64,000 bases of DNA from Ilumatobacter sp. (GTDB lineage: Bacteria; Actinomycetota; Acidimicrobiia; Acidimicrobiales; Ilumatobacteraceae): NCBI GenBank assembly GCA_018666235.1, contig JABJAB010000044.1, positions 200,231-264,230 of the forward strand. Direction: 5' to 3'. The position numbers were made by a program, and so were the translations under genes. This document shows, piece by piece, positions 8,353-17,316 of the stretch. Below the pieces are notes generated by a model, which was not told the origin of the DNA, ran no database searches, and worked only from the letters and a program-made list of their open reading frames with translations. The first letter of the stretch is position 1; every line of letters starts with the position of its first letter.

Positions 8353-9788
8353 GCGAGCCAGACCACCAGAGCCGACCCAACCTCCTATTCATCTACGCCG
8401 ATCAGCACCGCGCCGATGCGATCGGTTGCGCCGGCAACGACGTCATCGTCACGCCACACCTCGACCGCCTCGCAGCCGAAGGCGTGCGCTTCGACCACGC
8501 GTGGACCGAAAGCCCGATCTGCCAGCCCGCCCGTGCGTCGCTGCTCACCGGCCGATACCCGAACGACCACGGGGTGCTCGGCAACTTCGCCGGCAACTGC
8601 AGGCCGGAGTGGGACACCTTCCCCCGTCGTCTGCAGGAGGCGGGATACACCACGGCCTCAGTCGGCAAGACACACTTCGACGCCTGGCCAATGGGCGCCG
8701 AGCCTGGAACGCCGCTGCCGACCGAGGAGTGGATCGGCAGCTTCGGGTTCGATCACGTCGTCGAGGAGTTCGACAAGTACGTCCACCTCTTCGACATCGA
8801 CACCCCGTACATGACGTTCCTGCGCGAGCACGGTGCATTCGAGGCGTACCAGCAGGTGGTGCGGGACAACTTCCGCGGCGGCGACGGCCACTGGAAGGGC
8901 ATCACGTCACCCGTCCCCCAGGAGTTGGACCTCACCTGCTTCCTGGCCGACGAGGCCCAACAGTGGATCAGCCGCCAACCAGCCAACCGGCCATGGTTCA
9001 TGCAGCTCTCGTTCGTGCAACCGCACGTGCCGCTGATGGGCGACCCGATCTGGGCCGAGCACTACGCCAACGCCCACATCGAACGCACCGCGCGGTCCAA
9101 GCCCGTCGCGACGACCGACGACTGGGCCCAACAACTCAAGTTCCTGCGCATGCACTCACACAGCGAACTGCTGACCGACGAGTTCGTGCTGGCCGGCGCA
9201 CGCCAGTACTACGCAATGGTCTCGTTGATCGACCAGCGCATCGGCGACCTCCTCGCTCTCCTCGAACAACGTGGCCAACTCGACAACACGTGGATCGTCT
9301 ACTCGTCCGACCACGGCGAGATGCTCGGCGACCACGGCGTTATGGCAAAGATGAACTTCTACCGATCATCGGTCCGAGTCCCGCTCATCGTGCGGCCACC
9401 TGCTGGCACTTCCGACATCGCCGGCCGGGTCGAGTCGGCTCCGGTGCAGGCATTCGACGTCGCCGCCACGCTCCTCGACGCCGGCAACGCCAGGCCTCTC
9501 GACGGCGCACCATCACAGTCGCTCGTGCCGTTCGTGATCGGGAATGGCGCACCGACCCGCGACCACGTCGCGAGCATGATCCGGATGCGGCCGGACCTGC
9601 CGACGTGGCACGCGATCACCGACGGCCATTGGCGCGCCACCATCAACGCCGACACCGGCGATGCCGTCGAACTCTTCGACCTCGACGCCGACCACGACGA
9701 GACGACCAACCTCGTCGAGCATGCTGATTCAAGCGATGCGCTCACCCAACTGACAACTGCACTAGTCGCTACCGTCGGTACCGCATGA
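8349..9788 (+). CDS. Sulfatase, type I formylglycine-dependent (479 aa, choline-sulfatase-like)
   Basis: A second sulfatase, unlike the 753-aa one. NLLFIYADQHRADAIGCAGN gives the N-terminal metal Asp and the DQHR seen in choline-sulfatase-like enzymes. The modified-Cys signature is C58-Q-P-A-R62. YSSDHGEMLGDHG carries the second metal-binding Asp/His. The length is normal for the family and there is no signal peptide. It starts within the stop of the alkylsulfatase-like gene (ATGA) and its own stop overlaps the TetR start (ATGA), placing all four genes on one transcript. The substrate is not deducible. Confidence 0.92.
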   Translation: MSEPDHQSRPNLLFIYADQHRADAIGCAGNDVIVTPHLDRLAAEGVRFDHAWTESPICQPARASLLTGRYPNDHGVLGNFAGNCRPEWDTFPRRLQEAGYTTASVGKTHFDAWPMGAEPGTPLPTEEWIGSFGFDHVVEEFDKYVHLFDIDTPYMTFLREHGAFEAYQQVVRDNFRGGDGHWKGITSPVPQELDLTCFLADEAQQWISRQPANRPWFMQLSFVQPHVPLMGDPIWAEHYANAHIERTARSKPVATTDDWAQQLKFLRMHSHSELLTDEFVLAGARQYYAMVSLIDQRIGDLLALLEQRGQLDNTWIVYSSDHGEMLGDHGVMAKMNFYRSSVRVPLIVRPPAGTSDIAGRVESAPVQAFDVAATLLDAGNARPLDGAPSQSLVPFVIGNGAPTRDHVASMIRMRPDLPTWHAITDGHWRATINADTGDAVELFDLDADHDETTNLVEHADSSDALTQLTTALVATVGTA

Positions 9789-10378
9789 CGGAGACGAGCG
9801 ACGACGGGCGCCTCGCACGCGGTCAACGCACCCGCGAGGCCGTGATCGACGCGCTCTTCGACCTCTACGCAGAAGGAAACCTCACCCCGACGATCGAGGA
9901 CATCGCCAGTCGTGTCGGACGGACGACCCGTTCCATCTACACCCATTTCCAGGACAAAGAAGCGCTGGCGGTCGCGATGGCCGAACGACTTCTCGAGCTC
10001 CACGGCGAGCTGTTCCGGGCTCGCCCGCTGACCGGCACTCAAACAGAACGGATCGACGGCATTGCTGCCCACCGCGCCGAGTTCTACGAGACCGTCGCGC
10101 CGGTACGCCGCTCCACGCTCGTGCGGATACATCGCTCGCCCGAACTTCAGCAACAGCAGGCCTTTCTGGCCGCACACTTCCGCAAGCAGCTGACCCGGAC
10201 CTTCGAACACGAACTCTCCACACTCGACGACGACGTCGCCGCCGAGGTCCTCGAACTCCTCGATCTCCACACCAGCTGGGAGACGTGGGACCGGCTCCAC
10301 GTGTGGCAGAAACTTCCGGTCGACACGAGCCGCAAGATCGTGACCGGACTGATCCGACAAGCCCTGCGACGCCGCTGA
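9785..10378 (+). CDS. TetR-family transcriptional regulator
   Basis: A 197-residue regulator. Residues about 13-60 form the TetR DNA-binding domain (QRTREAVIDALFDLYAEG, then TIEDIASRVGRTTRSIYTHF with the recognition helix). The rest is an all-helical ligand-binding domain with no assignable ligand. It overlaps the sulfatase by four bases, so it is the last gene of the rightward sulfatase operon. The likely role is feedback control of the divergent module, perhaps through the inverted repeat at 6259 or the one at 10429. Confidence 0.9.
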   Translation: MTETSDDGRLARGQRTREAVIDALFDLYAEGNLTPTIEDIASRVGRTTRSIYTHFQDKEALAVAMAERLLELHGELFRARPLTGTQTERIDGIAAHRAEFYETVAPVRRSTLVRIHRSPELQQQQAFLAAHFRKQLTRTFEHELSTLDDDVAAEVLELLDLHTSWETWDRLHVWQKLPVDTSRKIVTGLIRQALRRR

Positions 10379-10428
10379 CCGGCGGCAAGGCTGGATCCGC
10401 CTTGGCGTGTGACACTGCGCCGTTATGG

Positions 10429-10444
10429 TCACTTATATGAGTGA
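10429..10444. promoter_or_regulatory. 16-bp palindrome downstream of the TetR gene
   Basis: TCACTTATATGAGTGA is a palindrome with one mismatched pair. It lies about 50 bases after the TetR stop, inside a 234-base gap between convergent genes. Its TCAC...ATATGA core resembles the TTTCACAGTATATGAAA site at 6259 with one base of spacing difference. It could be a regulator site, or the promoter of an unseen transcript. Confidence 0.35.
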
Positions 10445-10498
10445 TTTTCAGCGATCCGGTGGCTGAGCGACGACCGTCAAAAACGGTTCGCGGGCGGC

Positions 10499-10532
10499 TT
10501 GGACCACAAACCCTCCGTTTTGGACCACAAAC
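10499..10532. repeat. Direct repeat of 13 bases with 21-base period
   Basis: TTGGACCACAAAC occurs at 10499-10511 and again at 10520-10532. The period of 21 bases is two helical turns, as for a protein that binds as a side-by-side dimer. No promoter or gene start can be tied to it. The remainder of this gap (10379-10612) also has a short hairpin, ACCGT-CAAAA-ACGGT, at 10473-10487, and nothing that looks coding. Confidence 0.5.
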
Positions 10533-10612
10533 TCGACATCAGGTACTTCAGCAACGCAACCCACAAGTCCGCAGCAACGGACCGTCAGCGCTGCATCACC
10601 CCAGCTCAGAGG

Positions 10613-11833
10613 TCATTCGATGCGAAGATCAGAGATGGCCCGAGAGATCACGAGCTGCTGGATCTGCTCGGTGCCTTCGAAGATGTCGTGGATCTTGGCG
10701 TCACGGTGCCAGCGCTCGACGGGGTACTCACGGGTGTAGCCGTAGCCGCCCAGGATCTGGATGGCACGTTCGGTGACCCAGGTGGCGGTGCGTGCAGCCT
10801 TGAGCTTGGCCATCGAGCCTTCGGCGTTCTTGAAGCCCTTGTTCTTTCCCAGCCAGGCAGCCCGGTAGATCAGAAGGCGAGAGGCCTCGATCTCGGTCGC
10901 CATGTCGGCGAGCATGAACGCAATCGACTGGTTCATGATGATCTTGCGACCGAACGCCTCGCGTTCCTTCGCGTACTCAAGGGAGTACTCGTAGGCGGCG
11001 CGGGCGACACCGAGCGCCTGGGCGCCAACGGCCGGCCGAGTGGCCTCGAAGGTCTGCATCGCTGCCTGCGAGTTGCCCTTCTCACCGCGACGCACGCGGG
11101 CGATGCGCTCGTCCAGCTTCTCCTTGCCACCGAGCAAGCAGCGGCCCGGAACACGCACGTCGTCGAGGACCACCTCGGCGGTGTGGCTGGCACGGATGCC
11201 GTGCTTCTTGTACTTCTGGCCCTGCGACAGACCCTTCGTCCCAGGTGGGACGACGAACGATGCGTGCCCTTTCGATCCCAGCTCGGGGTCGACGACGGCG
11301 ACGACGACATGAATGTCAGAGATGCCACCGTTCGTGATCCACGCCTTGGTGCCATTGAGCACCCACTCGTCGGTCTTCTCGTCGTACTTGGCTGATGTGC
11401 GGTAGCCACCGACGTCAGATCCGGCGTCAGGCTCCGAAGCGCAGAACGCGCCGAGGGCCAACTTGCCGGTGTCGGCATTCTCGTAACACTGCGGCACCCA
11501 TTCCATCAGCTGCTCGGGCGTCGCCGACGACGCGATGCCTGCAGCAGCGAGACCGGAGCCCATGATGGCCATACCAATGCCTGCGTCGCCCCAGAACAGC
11601 TCTTCGATCGCAATCGGCATCGACAGCCCAGTCGGGTCGTTCATCATGGCTTCGGCCATGAACTCCCAGCTGTACAGGCCAATCTCCTTGGCCTGCTCGA
11701 CGATGGGGTACGGGAACTCTTCTTTCTCATCCCACTCTTCACCCGCTGGACGAACGACGTTCTCGGCGAAGTCGTGCACCCACTTCTGGAGGGTGAGTTG
11801 ATCCTCATTGAGCTTCATGGAGAAATCGGTCAT
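10613..11833 (-). CDS. Acyl-CoA dehydrogenase
   Basis: A 406-residue FAD-dependent acyl-CoA dehydrogenase for the first step of acyl-CoA beta-oxidation. The signatures are the flavin-binding GAFCASEPDAGSDV and WITNGG, and the C-terminal QILGGYGYTREYPVERWHRD. The catalytic base is Glu386 in IFEGTEQIQQL. Length and domain order are normal. Chain-length preference cannot be read. The ATG at 11833 lies ten bases from a pair of operator-like palindromes, so the gene is probably under TetR-type control. It is 62 bases from the Rieske gene on the same strand. Confidence 0.93.
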   Translation of the reverse strand: MTDFSMKLNEDQLTLQKWVHDFAENVVRPAGEEWDEKEEFPYPIVEQAKEIGLYSWEFMAEAMMNDPTGLSMPIAIEELFWGDAGIGMAIMGSGLAAAGIASSATPEQLMEWVPQCYENADTGKLALGAFCASEPDAGSDVGGYRTSAKYDEKTDEWVLNGTKAWITNGGISDIHVVVAVVDPELGSKGHASFVVPPGTKGLSQGQKYKKHGIRASHTAEVVLDDVRVPGRCLLGGKEKLDERIARVRRGEKGNSQAAMQTFEATRPAVGAQALGVARAAYEYSLEYAKEREAFGRKIIMNQSIAFMLADMATEIEASRLLIYRAAWLGKNKGFKNAEGSMAKLKAARTATWVTERAIQILGGYGYTREYPVERWHRDAKIHDIFEGTEQIQQLVISRAISDLRIE

Positions 11834-11842
11834 GTCTTTAAA

Positions 11843-11879
11843 TTACCGGCGGGTAACCAGACTTTCTACCTGCCGGTAA
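11843..11879. promoter_or_regulatory. Two operator-like TTACC-N4-GGTAA palindromes
   Basis: TTACCGGCGGGTAA (11843-11856) and CTACCTGCCGGTAA (11866-11879) are two copies of the palindrome TTACC-N4-GGTAA, 23 bases apart, directly upstream of the acyl-CoA dehydrogenase start and within the gap after the Rieske gene. Paired palindromes at this distance from a fatty-acid gene suggest repression by a TetR-family regulator; which one is unknown. Confidence 0.6.
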
Positions 11880-11895
11880 CTTCGCGGCAGAAACG

Positions 11896-13107
11896 TTACG
11901 AGTCCAACGTCTCCGCAATCGGAACGACGGAAAAATCGGTGTCGCCGTCGATGACGTAGTTGCCGGCAACCAGCTCAACGGGCGCAGCATCAGCAAACGT
12001 CACTCCCATTGGGTCACCACCTGCAGCAACGATGCGGATCTGCTCCTTGTACTGCCGGCGCACCATCGACACCCCCCGGTCACTCGACGACAGCCGCTCC
12101 TCGGAGTGCAAGGTGATCGGCCCTTGACCGACCTGTGTCTCGTAGTCGCCGGGGTAGGTCTGGTGCTCCTCATCCGTGAGATCGAACCATCCCTTGGCGT
12201 CGGGCCCGTATGTACCGAGTCCCTGCGGCGGTGACCCCTTCGGGATGCGGAGGATGCAGAACACGCGCGTGTGCGTGTCGTCGATCGGCTGTGCCCACGA
12301 CATGTTGTTCGTCTTGCCGAGATACGCCAGCGTTGGCGTCGCAACCACTCGAATGTTGGGCAGACGCGTCTCGGTAATGCGGTGCAATGTGGTGCCATCT
12401 GGCAGCTCACGATCCTGCGTGGCCGTGACCCCCCACTCGTGACGCTGCCAGTCGATGCGCGGCCAGATCTCGAGACGGGGATCGAACTGCGGTCCGCTGA
12501 TCGCGTTGTGCAAGATGAACACGTGGTACGGATCCATCACGTTCTCGTGTGTCTGGAACCAGTTGCACGGCGCCACGTTCGGGCCACCGAATGCGAAGTG
12601 ATCGACGACGTGAAACTCCTCGTCATGGCCAATGTCTTCGAAGATGTCGTAGCGCGGGAAGTCAGGCTGCTTCTCGGGCGGACCCATGTACGTGAAGATC
12701 ACCCCGCCGAACTCCTGAACCGGATACCACGGCTGCCGATACGAAGACTTGTTGCGACCACGGTCCGGCTCGCACGGCTGGTCAGTGCAGGTGCCATCAG
12801 CACTGAATGCCCACCCGTGGTACGGGCAACGGATGCAATCCTCTTCGACCCGCCCGTAAAAGAGGCTGGTGCCGCGATGGCAGCATCGGGGTTCGAGCAG
12901 GCCCGGCGTTCCATCGAGCGATCGATACAGCACGAGGTCTTCGCTGAGTAGCCGCACCTCGCGCGGGATGGACGTCGCCTCGCTCGACAACGCCACGGGC
13001 TGCCAATAGCGACGCAACAGTTCACCCGACGGCGTGCCGGCGCCAGTCTGAAACAACTCTGGGTCGGAAACACCCACTGGCCGTCCGTAGGCGCGTCCGT
13101 CATCCAT
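11896..13107 (-). CDS. Rieske non-heme iron oxygenase, alpha subunit-like
   Basis: A 403-residue aromatic-ring or related oxygenase. The Rieske [2Fe-2S] ligands are C75-x-H77 (RCCHRG) and C94-x2-H97 (CPYHGW). The mononuclear iron site is in ENVMDPYHVFILH, with D192, H195 and H200. The architecture fits the phthalate/phenoxybenzoate dioxygenase oxygenase group, which works with a separate reductase. No reductase or ferredoxin is adjacent. The preceding codon (13110) is GTG and would add one residue; I use the ATG at 13107. The substrate is unknown. Confidence 0.9.
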   Translation of the reverse strand: MDDGRAYGRPVGVSDPELFQTGAGTPSGELLRRYWQPVALSSEATSIPREVRLLSEDLVLYRSLDGTPGLLEPRCCHRGTSLFYGRVEEDCIRCPYHGWAFSADGTCTDQPCEPDRGRNKSSYRQPWYPVQEFGGVIFTYMGPPEKQPDFPRYDIFEDIGHDEEFHVVDHFAFGGPNVAPCNWFQTHENVMDPYHVFILHNAISGPQFDPRLEIWPRIDWQRHEWGVTATQDRELPDGTTLHRITETRLPNIRVVATPTLAYLGKTNNMSWAQPIDDTHTRVFCILRIPKGSPPQGLGTYGPDAKGWFDLTDEEHQTYPGDYETQVGQGPITLHSEERLSSSDRGVSMVRRQYKEQIRIVAAGGDPMGVTFADAAPVELVAGNYVIDGDTDFSVVPIAETLDS

Positions 13108-13189
13108 CACTGCAGATCACCACACCAGAGAGCGCTCGGACGAGGCGCGAAATGAACTGTTCATGCCAAGCATGGGATCCGTCGAACGC

Positions 13190-14539
13190 TCAGCGACGAA
13201 CGGCGGTGCCGTTCTTGGTCGTCTCGACGATCCAGCCAGCCGCCTGCAACTCGTCGCGGATCGCATCAGCCACACCGAAATCCTTCGCCGAGCGAGCAGC
13301 GTCCAGCGCTGCCGCCTGGGCCGCGATCTCGTCGGGCACGTCGGATCCAGCCGACAGCTCAAGGCCGAGCGCAGCGCACATCTCGTGGACCGCAGCGACC
13401 AGACCAGCCACGTCCTCACCCGCTTCAAGGCCAACGTTGGCCCGGCGGGTTGTATCGAACACGAGCGCCATCACCTTGGGCGTGTCGAGGTCGTCGTCCA
13501 TCGCTGTGCTGAACGCTGCAATCACGTCATCGTCTGGCTCGGCAGCGAGGCCCGCCGTTCTTGCGGCGAACCCGTCGAGACGCTCGAGCGAGGTGACCGC
13601 CGCATCGATGGTGGCCTGGTCCAGGGTGATCGGGCTGCGATAGTGCGACTGCAGCAGCACCAAGCGGTAGGCACGCTGGTCGTAGTGCTCGATGAGGTCG
13701 AGCAGGTTCGACACGTTGCCGATCGACTTCGACATCTTCTCGCCCTCGCCGTCGACGATGAAGGCGTGGTGCATCCAGTGGTTGGCGAACTTCTTGCCGA
13801 GCGCAACGGCCTGCGCGCGTTCGTTTTCGTGGTGCGGGAACCTCAGGTCTTGCCCGCCGCAGTGGAGATCAAAGCCCTCACCGAGCAGGTCAAGGCTCAT
13901 CGCCACGCACTCGCTGTGCCAGCCTGGCCGACCCTCGCCCCAGGGTGATGGCCATGCCGGCTCACCGGGCTTCGAGAATTTCCACAGCACGAAGTCGGCA
14001 GGGTGCCGCTTCTGACCGGCGCCGACGACTTCGCGCTCGCCGCCACCGGCTCGCATGTCATCGAGCGTCTGGAATGCGAGCGCGCCGTAGTCGTCGACCG
14101 ACTCGACGTCCATGTACACCCCGTCATCGGTGGCATAGGCCTTGTCCAGGTCCACCAGCTCGCCGATCATCGCGACCATGCCCTCGACGTACTCGGTCGC
14201 ACGCGGGATGTCGGTCGGACGCTTGACGTTGATGCCGTCCATCGCCTCGAACCACATTGCCTCGCACTTCGTGGTGATGTCCTTCCACGGCCGGTTTTCG
14301 TTGTTGGCGCGCTTGATGATCTGGTCGTCGATGTCGGTGATGTTCGACACCAACCGCACCTCCAGGCCAGTCCACTCAAGGTAGCGGCGCAGGATGTCGT
14401 AGCTCAGCGTGGCGCGGCCGTGCCCGAGGTGCGCCGGACCGTAGACCGTGGGCCCACACAGGTAGATGCTGACTTTGCCCGGGTCGCGAAGAGCCAGCTC
14501 ACGCGCGGATCTTGATGCAGTGTCATACAGGTGCAGCAC
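13190..14539 (-). CDS. cysS: Cysteinyl-tRNA synthetase
   Basis: A class I aminoacyl-tRNA synthetase charging tRNA-Cys, 449 residues. The Cys28 zinc ligand is in YLCGPTVYGPAHLGHGR, which also holds the HIGH motif as HLGH (37-40). Further zinc ligands are in WHSECVAMS and in the FPHHENE block. KMSKS is present (GEKMSKSIGN). The C-terminal anticodon-binding region (KDFGVADAIRDELQAAGW) separates it from the mycothiol ligase MshC, which lacks it. No ATG fits the family N-terminus; the GTG at 14539 (V-L-H-L-Y-D-T) does. It faces divergently from valS across 150 bases. Confidence 0.93.
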   Translation of the reverse strand: MLHLYDTASRSARELALRDPGKVSIYLCGPTVYGPAHLGHGRATLSYDILRRYLEWTGLEVRLVSNITDIDDQIIKRANNENRPWKDITTKCEAMWFEAMDGINVKRPTDIPRATEYVEGMVAMIGELVDLDKAYATDDGVYMDVESVDDYGALAFQTLDDMRAGGGEREVVGAGQKRHPADFVLWKFSKPGEPAWPSPWGEGRPGWHSECVAMSLDLLGEGFDLHCGGQDLRFPHHENERAQAVALGKKFANHWMHHAFIVDGEGEKMSKSIGNVSNLLDLIEHYDQRAYRLVLLQSHYRSPITLDQATIDAAVTSLERLDGFAARTAGLAAEPDDDVIAAFSTAMDDDLDTPKVMALVFDTTRRANVGLEAGEDVAGLVAAVHEMCAALGLELSAGSDVPDEIAAQAAALDAARSAKDFGVADAIRDELQAAGWIVETTKNGTAVRR

Positions 14540-14689
14540 GTCGCCGATTCTACGACGGACCCTCGACCAGCCCACGCCCTCTCTCCACACCCCAGTGCAA
14601 CGTGATGACGAACACCCCCACAGACGCAGGGCTTCGTCATCGCAACGTCCTGCGGGCGGGCCGACAGCGGTGGATAGCCTGGCCCACTT

Positions 14690-17233
14690 ATGGCGAACAT
14701 TCCTGACAAGCCGACACTCGACGGCATCGAGAACCGCTGGGCAGACCAGTGGGACACCGATGGCACGTACTCCTTCGACATGTCAGCGGTACGGGACGAC
14801 GTCTTTTCCATCGACACGCCTCCACCCACCGTCAGCGGGTCGCTGCACATGGGTCACATCTTCAGCTACACCCACACCGACATCGTCGCCCGCTACCAAC
14901 GGATGAAGGGCAAGAAGGTCTTCTACCCGATGGGGTGGGACGACAACGGCCTGCCCACCGAACGTCGCGTGCAGAATTTTTTTGGCGTGCGTTGCGACCC
15001 GAGCCACTCCTACGAAGCCGGCTTCGAGCCGCCGTTCCGCGGCGACCCACCGAAGAAGCACCAAGCCGTGCCGATCTCGCGACCGAACTTTCTGGAACTG
15101 TGCGACGAACTCGTCGAGCAAGACGAGAAGGTCTTCGAAGCCCTTTACCGCCGCCTCGGCGTCAGCGTCGACTGGGAGCAGCACTACGCCACTATCGATG
15201 AGCGCAGCCGCCGCGTCAGCCAGCGCGCCTTCTTGCGGAACGTGCAGCGCGGCGAGGCCTACAGCCAGGTAGCCCCGACACTGTGGGACATTGATTTCCG
15301 GACTGCCGTCGCCCAAGCCGAGATGGAAGACCGTGAGCGGCCCGCCGCGTATCACAAGATCCCGTTCCAGAAAGCCGACGGAACCGGCTCGATCGACATC
15401 GACACCACGCGCCCTGAGCTGCTCGCTGCCTGCGTGTCACTGGTTGCGCACCCCGATGACGAACGTTTCCAGCCGCATTTCGGCACGAAGGTGATCGTGC
15501 CGCTCTACGGCCAAGAGATCGAGATCCGCGCTCACGAGTTGGCCCAGCCCGACAAGGGCACCGGCATTGCAATGATCTGTACGTTCGGCGACACCACCGA
15601 CGTCACGTGGTGGCGGGAGCTGAACCTCGAGATGCGCGCCATCATCGGCCGCGACGGCCGACTCTTGCCCGACGCACCGCACGACGTCGATCCCGAGGCC
15701 TATGCGCTGATTGCCGGCAAGTACCCAAATCAAGCGCAGCGTGCGGTGGTCGAACAACTCACTGAGCAGGGCATCCTCATCGGTGAGCCCCGGCCCCTGC
15801 AGCACCCCGTGAAGTTCTACGAACGCGGCGACCGGCCCCTTGAGATCGTGACGTCGCGTCAGTGGTACATCCGCAACGGTGGACGCGACGCAGACCTGCG
15901 CGCCGACCTCGTCGCACGTGGCACCGAGATGGATTGGCACCCAGGCCACATGCAGCACCGCTACGACAACTGGGTCGAGGGTCTCAACGGTGACTGGCTC
16001 GTGAGCCGTCAGCGTTTCTTCGGCGTCCCGGTGCCGATCTGGTATCGCCTGGACGCCGCTGGGGAGCCGATGTACGACGAGCCGTTGCTGCCGAGCGAGG
16101 ACCTCTTGCCGATCGATCCGTCGACCGACGTGCCGAACGGCTTCAGCGCAGACCAGCGTGACCAGCCGAACGGCTTCGCGGGCGACCCTGACATCCTCGA
16201 CACGTGGGCGACATCATCACTCACGCCTCAGATCGCCGGGCATTGGGAAGAGGGCGACGGTCTGTTCGAACGTGTCTTCCCCTACGACATGCGCGCTCAA
16301 GGCCACGACATCATCCGTACCTGGCTCTTTTCCACGATCACGCGCAGCCACCACGAACATGGCGTCGCACCCTGGAGCCACGCCGCGCTCAGCGGATGGA
16401 TTCTTGACCCGGACCGCAAGAAGATGTCGAAGTCGAAGGGCAACGTTGTCACCCCGATGGACCTGTTCGACCAGTACGGCACTGACGCCGTGCGCTACTG
16501 GTCTGCTTCGGGCCGCCCGGGCGTTGACACTGCGTACAGCGAAGATCAGATGAAGGTCGGCCGCAAGCTTGCCAACAAGCTCCTCAACGTCACCAAGTTC
16601 GTCTTGACCTTCCCGGAAGCAGACGCGTCGATCCCGCTCGCCGATGCAGTGACCGATCCGGTCGACCTGTCGATGTTGGCCAAGCTCGACGAGGTCATTG
16701 CAGAGGCAACCGCCGGCTTCGAAGCATTCGACTACGCCCGAGCGCTCGACCGGACGGAATCGTTCTTCTGGTGGTTCTGCGACAACTACGTTGAACTCGT
16801 CAAGGGCCGCGCCTACAACTCGCGTGGGCCCGAAGCTGCGAACTCTGCACTGCGTGCGCTGCGAGAAGCACTCGGATCCGTTCAGCGCCTGTTCGCCCCG
16901 ATGATCCCATTCGCGACCGAGGAAGCTTGGAGCTGGTGGAACACCAACAGCGTCCATGCAGCCTCGTGGCCCGTGCCGAGCGCACTCACTGGCGACGCAA
17001 CGTTGATCGACCCAATCATCGACACCCTGGCCCACGTCCGGCGGGCGAAGACCGAGGCGAAGCAAAGCCAGAAGGCTGCCGTCGAGAGCCTCGTGGTCAC
17101 GGCCCCAGCCGCGCTGCACGCCGCCGTCATCGCAGGCGACGGCGACCTCCGCGACGCTGGTTCGATCGCAACGGTGTCCCTTGTCGAAGGCGATGGGTTC
17201 AGCTGTGCGATCACCCTGGCACCGACTGACTGA
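14690..17233 (+). CDS. valS: Valyl-tRNA synthetase
   Basis: A class I synthetase of 847 residues that charges tRNA-Val. HIGH appears as H53-M-G-H56 (TVSGSLHMGHIFSYTHTD). The editing domain lies at about 195-345 (DIDTTRPELLAAC). KMSKS is at about 577-583 (KKMSKSKGN). It ends with the anticodon-binding domain and a short Ala/Glu-rich helix rather than a long coiled-coil tail. A TAGCCT box (14675-14680) nine bases before the ATG suggests a very short or leaderless 5' end. Confidence 0.95.
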   Translation: MANIPDKPTLDGIENRWADQWDTDGTYSFDMSAVRDDVFSIDTPPPTVSGSLHMGHIFSYTHTDIVARYQRMKGKKVFYPMGWDDNGLPTERRVQNFFGVRCDPSHSYEAGFEPPFRGDPPKKHQAVPISRPNFLELCDELVEQDEKVFEALYRRLGVSVDWEQHYATIDERSRRVSQRAFLRNVQRGEAYSQVAPTLWDIDFRTAVAQAEMEDRERPAAYHKIPFQKADGTGSIDIDTTRPELLAACVSLVAHPDDERFQPHFGTKVIVPLYGQEIEIRAHELAQPDKGTGIAMICTFGDTTDVTWWRELNLEMRAIIGRDGRLLPDAPHDVDPEAYALIAGKYPNQAQRAVVEQLTEQGILIGEPRPLQHPVKFYERGDRPLEIVTSRQWYIRNGGRDADLRADLVARGTEMDWHPGHMQHRYDNWVEGLNGDWLVSRQRFFGVPVPIWYRLDAAGEPMYDEPLLPSEDLLPIDPSTDVPNGFSADQRDQPNGFAGDPDILDTWATSSLTPQIAGHWEEGDGLFERVFPYDMRAQGHDIIRTWLFSTITRSHHEHGVAPWSHAALSGWILDPDRKKMSKSKGNVVTPMDLFDQYGTDAVRYWSASGRPGVDTAYSEDQMKVGRKLANKLLNVTKFVLTFPEADASIPLADAVTDPVDLSMLAKLDEVIAEATAGFEAFDYARALDRTESFFWWFCDNYVELVKGRAYNSRGPEAANSALRALREALGSVQRLFAPMIPFATEEAWSWWNTNSVHAASWPVPSALTGDATLIDPIIDTLAHVRRAKTEAKQSQKAAVESLVVTAPAALHAAVIAGDGDLRDAGSIATVSLVEGDGFSCAITLAPTD

Positions 17234-17316
17234 GGGTCGCGCCCAGCGACGGGCGGAATCACGCTTGGTCCTAGCGGAACCTAAGTCATATCATATTCCC
17301 AGTATCGTCTTGTCTT

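Noticed and set aside
8186..9727. 513-codon plus-strand open frame
   Set aside because: It overlaps the sulfatase in another frame. Its product is Arg/Pro/His-rich low-complexity sequence, whereas the sulfatase frame has clear active-site motifs.
13190..14539. Mycothiol ligase MshC
   Set aside because: The C-terminal anticodon-binding region and length fit cysteinyl-tRNA synthetase; MshC ends earlier.
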